Of a stretch of DNA of 64,000 nucleotides, positions 60,786-64,000 are shown piece by piece; the stretch's first letter is position 1; every line of letters begins with the position of its first letter. A program made the translations under genes and the position numbers. Source of the DNA: Enchytraeus crypticus (Eukaryota > Annelida > Clitellata > Enchytraeida > Enchytraeidae); contig CAJHZI010000207.1 of the NCBI GenBank assembly GCA_905160935.1, positions 1,178,001 through 1,242,000 on the forward strand. The letters are read 5' to 3'. The notes beneath the pieces are model-generated. The model ran no database searches. It was given only the letters and a program-made list of their open reading frames with translations, and was not told the DNA's origin.

Positions 60786-63722
60786 GAGACAATAGTGTTC
60801 ACAAATATGTAATTTTACAGATTTACCAATCACATGTTTCAAAAACGATGAGTAACCATCAGACAACAATTTAATTATAATGTATTTTGTAATTGAAGAA
60901 AAAGTAACTGTAACTAAAGAACGTAACATTGCAGTTAAATTTCAATTACAGTATACGAAAGTAATTGAATGTAATTAAATTGCTTTTTGAAATTTAATTT
61001 CCTCTTGCCTATAGTTTTGTCACAATTGCATTTGTAAAACAATAAAAATATGATGGATACTGAGTTAACCTAATCTCATACCAATGTGATTCGTAGTATT
61101 TTACGAGGCCACACGAATCATATGCACAGATTAGAACCTAATTATATGGTTAGATATAACCTTACATGGTTATATGCGGTAATATTGAGATGCAGTAAAA
61201 TATCTAATCGTATAACTTTACCATCTCTCTCTATCTCTATTGTTCTACCGCTACGTGGCAGGTCCAAGGTACATTTTCATTCTCGAAGCCTGCTTTCACG
61301 CTCCATTAAGAGCGCTCCATAGATCAACAAGTAAGCCTAAATCCTTTCACAAAATCCTATGCCTTTTCCATATTTTATATAGTCTATAGTCCGAGAAATT
61401 TGTTAAATAGGATTGTTTTGTCACGGAATGACGTCCCTGACCAATAAATATTAATCGAAGGTTAGGAAGCCACAGGGGCCCACCTCGTCATAAGAAGAAT
61501 CCCACAAGAATAATGGTATATCAAAAGGAATGTTGTAGATGATTTAAAGACCTACTCGTATGTGGACATGGGGGGAAAACGGAAGATAGTTATGAGTGGA
61601 GGCGTTATATACCATAGACCTGCCTATAGGCAGTGCACTAAGAGAGAGTCAGAGAGTTTGGAAAAAAAGACTTCTGAGGTAGTGTCCCGTTGACACTCTC
61701 AGTTCTCGTTCAGTCGCCACTTACGCCCCGTGCAATTAACAGTTGTCTATTCTTCAGTGTTCCGGACAAGGCAAGGGAATATTTATAATATAGAGATAGA
61801 TTAATTTTTAAAAGTATGATTAATTTCACACTTGGTAGTCGTCATTAATATTATTGTATACTACGGTGATTATTGCACTGTTCGGTAGGCCTACTATCAG
61901 GCTGTGAGAGATTTAAGTTATAGAAATATTTTATTAAATAGTTTTGGCTAATTTTACATTCCTGAATTGTAAAATGGTTGATTTAAAATAGCTAGAGATA
62001 AGATTAGCTACATGTGGGCCTACACATATTCAAACGGTTGTTTAAAAAAGATTTTCTACTAAATCCACTTCTATCAGGTCACTGGTTCACAGGACAAGGA
62101 AATAGTTTTGTCTCTGAAAGTATCCATTGCTATAGTATGCGTTATTTGCGCGTAATAATTAATATGAATTTATGAAAATTAATTAACACATCTACTGTTC
62201 GCTTATTAAAATGCATTAATGGAACATTCCTTGAAATTTTAAACAGCATATTAAGTTTTGATGACAAACGTTTTGTCAAAGATTCAACCAGAATTTGAGT
62301 CAAGTCAATAATAGCAATCAAGTATAACCATTGCACGAACCAGCTACATGCACTGCATGGCGTACCTCGTGCACGTATAACCTTCTCAAGTACCTGAGAT
62401 AAGTATGGCTATTTGTTTGCTTCAGTTAACTGTAGCTTTTATAAATGTCAAAATTGCAAATATTATGAAATTAAAGAAAAAAACGCTGATAAAACAAATG
62501 CTAGCGTCAGTTTCATCACTCGAAACCGATGTCAGTGACGGACGAATCCAGGATTTGAAATTGAGATGGGAAAAGAACCGAACCTGAACCGAACCGAACC
62601 TGAAATCTGGAATTTTGGCCGAACCGAACCGAACCCGAACCCTGACTCTGGCCGAAACCGAATCGAAACCGAACCCTGACACTGGCCGAACCCGAACCTG
62701 AAGTACCTTAGATAATTATGGCAATTTTGTGCTTTAGTTACTTGTAGCTTTCATAAATTTCACCGATGTTATGTTAATGAAGGGCTGCTTCGGAAAAAAA
62801 TTAAATTCCACAGTAGCGCAACATGACAATACGATGAATAGTCAAGTAACCTAGAGGTAAGATTTGTCACAACCGAAACTCCTATTAACAAGTGAAGCTG
62901 CATGTAGACTACGGAACAAAATTCAAGCTTCACAAATGTGATTATAGAAAAATAAATTTATTGATCTAGATCATTTAAATGAAACATTGCAAACATTACT
63001 AAATAAATAAAACTAGCAGAGCGTACAAAGTTCGCTGTTAAAACATGCCTGCGGATTGGAATACAGACTTGATGCGCCCTCTCTTGAGCGACAACGTTCC
63101 TATTCTTGGGCATGAGATTACTCGGGATATAGAGAGGGTTGGATTACTAATACTATTGATAGGGTTATGTTAATATAGCTCGTAGTTATTGAGATCTGCA
63201 TAATCTGTTTTGAAAGCAAGTTGAACAAAACCATTAACTCAAAAATTCTAAATTCCGATTACGCACGGAACAATGCAAATGAGTAAAAGCTAGTTCATTG
63301 AAAAAACGAACTAGCAAGTTCAATCGAATGAAGTTGCAATCGAAAGTTGGCAAAGAATAAATGAACGTATACAATTCAATATCAATTTTCAGTCGTAAGA
63401 AATGCGATAAATTGTAGAAGATTTTAGACCCAACACATAAAAATTAAAAGAATTACAATGTTTCAATTGATAAATGTTTATCATTAAGTAAATATGCAAA
63501 TAGGACTAAATAACAAACAATCGTTTCACTAATACAGTAAAATAAAAAGAAAATAACCTTTACTAGATGATTCAGAGATATTTGGATGATATGCTTCTTT
63601 GAGCATATGAGATATAATGCTTCGAAATTCTTTCAATGGGGCGGCCCTAAAGTCCTGATCGTACTTGTTACAAAAACCCGAAATCTTACCAGTGCGAGAA
63701 TTCTCCTTCATCCACGGTTTAT
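56996..63722 (-). CDS. Unrecognised acidic protein, three exons, 5' incomplete
   Basis: Exons 63558-63722, 59996-60159 and 56996-59165 join in compatible phases (phase 1, then 0), giving about 832 codons. The 5' end lies beyond the window. The first two exons look conserved: [38 protein letters not shown], then [12 protein letters not shown] and [18 protein letters not shown]. The third is long, Ser/Asn/Asp-rich and without transmembrane segments. It holds [20 protein letters not shown], which resembles an acidic activation-type segment, and [10 protein letters not shown] at the end. I suspect a nuclear regulator, but this is only composition-based inference. Confidence 0.7.
59385..59545 (-). 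mobile_element. Degenerate SINE-2 copy
   Basis: GGGCAGTTTAGTCAATT, CAGTCCTGCGTATGTCCGAA, TACTGGGAATTGATCC and TTTCATGACGTTACC, in the order of the reverse-oriented 24848 copy. Confidence 0.55.
59636..59785 (+). mobile_element. LINE-T 3' end
   Basis: The plus strand reads a fragment like [19 protein letters not shown] and EAWRRYIPW, then CTTCCAGTAGGCAGTGCACT and AAGAAAGAG. The coding part shows this copy comes from LINE-T itself and not from SINE-3. Confidence 0.75.
59996..60159 (-). CDS. Middle exon of the unrecognised acidic protein
   Basis: 54 codons: [20 protein letters not shown] then a Lys/Asp/Ser stretch and [19 protein letters not shown]. Acceptor CATTTAG. The donor is either GTGGTG at 59995 or GTGGGC one codon on; both are in phase 0 with the next exon. 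Confidence 0.75.
60480..60895. repeat. Tandem duplication around (TA)n with an inverted insert
   Basis: TTAAATGTCATTATGTCCGA, (TA)n, TTTAGAGACAATAGTGTTCA and about 110 bp more appear twice (about 60483 and about 60665). In the second copy a CACTATTGTCTCTAAA segment lies inverted between two TA tracts. Confidence 0.9.
61235..61372 (-). mobile_element. SINE-4 3' part
   Basis: In reverse: GTGGCAGGTCCAAGGTACAT, AAGCCTGCTTTCACGCTCCA, AGCGCTCCATAGATCAACAA and GATCAACAAGTAAGCC. Confidence 0.65.
61412..61650 (+). mobile_element. SINE-3 copy
   Basis: GGAATGACGTCCCTGACC, AAATATTAATCGAAGG, GGGGCCCACCTCGTCATAAG, AATAATGGTATATC and tail CCTGCCTATAGGCAGTGCAC then TAAGAGAGAG. Confidence 0.8.
61690..61790 (-). 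mobile_element. SINE-4/5 head fragment
   Basis: GTCGCCACTTACGCCCCGTG, CAGTTGTCTATTCTTCAG and GGACAAGGCAAGGG, the shared head in reverse. Confidence 0.5.
61790..62497. other. Intronic, nothing recognised
   Basis: AT-rich sequence in the first visible intron of the 57-63 kb gene. Confidence 0.5.
62498..62557 (-). mobile_element. SINE-1 fragment
   Basis: GCTAGCGTCAGTTTCATCAC, CGAAACCGATGTCAGTGACG and CCAGGATTTGAA, cut off by the TTCGG element. Confidence 0.7.
62558..62702 (-). repeat. TTCGG-repeat element 3
   Basis: GAGATGGGAAAAGAACCGAA then CCGAACCGAACC units with GACTCTGGCC spacers. The GAGATGGGAA terminus is the same as in copies 1 and 2. It begins inside the SINE-1 B-box region, so it looks like an insertion there. 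Confidence 0.8.
62703..63557. other. Intronic, nothing recognised
   Basis: AT-rich; no element or exon identified. Confidence 0.5.
63558..63722 (-). CDS. 5'-most visible exon of the unrecognised acidic protein
   Basis: 54 codons between acceptor GCACAG and donor GTTATT, phase 1 both ends. [20 protein letters not shown] and [20 protein letters not shown] look like a folded helical domain. An upstream exon must exist because no in-frame initiation context is seen. Confidence 0.75.
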
Positions 63723-63748
63723 CTGTGCATATAAATTAAAATAAAATT

Positions 63749-63950
63749 GCCTAGTAAATGTTAGTCGAAGCTGGGGAAGGCATAGGGGCCCACCTCTTCA
63801 AAAACAGAATCCCCCAAGAATAATGGTGTATCATGTTAGATGATTTAAAGGTCCACTCGTATGTGGACATGAAGAGAAAACGGAAGATAGAGATGAGTGA
63901 AGGCGTTATATACCATGGACCAGCCAGTATGCAGTGCACTAAGACAGTGA
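63749..63950 (+). mobile_element. SINE-3 copy
   Basis: GTAAATGTTAGTCGAAGCTG, AGGGGCCCACCTCTTC, ACAGAATCCCCCAAGAATAA, GATGATTTAAAGGTCCACTC, ATGTGGACATGAAGAG and a degenerate tail CCAGTATGCAGTGCACTAAG. Confidence 0.8.
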
Positions 63951-63962
63951 TAGATTAAAATA

Positions 63963-63981
63963 TACATCATCATCATCATCA
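63963..63981. repeat. (ATC)n short microsatellite
   Basis: Six CAT/ATC units near the window end. Confidence 0.9.
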
Positions 63982-64000
63982 GTTCCTTGAGTTCTGTACA

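Overview
The window is 64 kb of AT-rich animal nuclear DNA. It has spliced genes with GT..AG introns, three nuclear tRNA-Val genes, and very dense microsatellites and retroelements. The frequent TAGGCCTA-type octamers, the (TA)n tracts and the mix of LINE, SINE, hAT and mariner-type elements suggest a marine invertebrate. I cannot name the phylum from sequence alone.

The best supported gene is a complete PDCD6IP/ALIX orthologue on the minus strand. Its start codon is at 44906 and its stop at 22038. I assembled 18 coding exons with consistent phases, giving about 904 codons: a BRO1 domain, a V domain and a Pro/Tyr-rich tail. Two of its exons (5 and 13) sit beside local tandem duplications that copy a splice acceptor or a splice donor together with coding sequence. 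The introns (22-44 kb) carry minisatellites, SINEs and a foldback element of about 830 bp.

Two other minus-strand coding loci are partial. At 7139-7871 there is a GC-rich C-terminal exon of an unrecognised protein. At 56996-63722 there are three linked exons of an unrecognised, acidic, Ser/Asp-rich protein whose 5' end lies beyond the right edge. Three tRNA-Val(AAC) genes lie at 16932-18958, two of them facing apart.

Left part (1-22 kb): foldback MITE, a heptameric AT array split by two decayed non-LTR retrotransposons in opposite orientation, the orphan exon, hAT-like and LINE fragments, fragments with a PD..D endonuclease-like motif, and the tRNA cluster. Middle (22-45 kb): PDCD6IP. Right (45-64 kb): CT and TA tracts, an unexplained GC-rich block (47.8-49.25 kb), SINE copies, a mariner-type element nested in a hAT-type element with an intact 8-bp target duplication, then the second gene.

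Family names used below are local labels. LINE-T is RTE-like, with 3' end ...GGCAGTGCACTAAGAGAGA. LINE-H is CR1/L2-like, with a 3' hairpin. SINE-1 and SINE-2 are tRNA-like. SINE-3 and SINE-4 carry LINE-T-type tails. SINE-5 has the SINE-4 type head and a (GAT)n tail. The most interesting non-genic signal is this modular set of retroelements: unrelated heads share one small 3' stem-loop with LINE-T, and a second, independent 3' stem-loop marks LINE-H.
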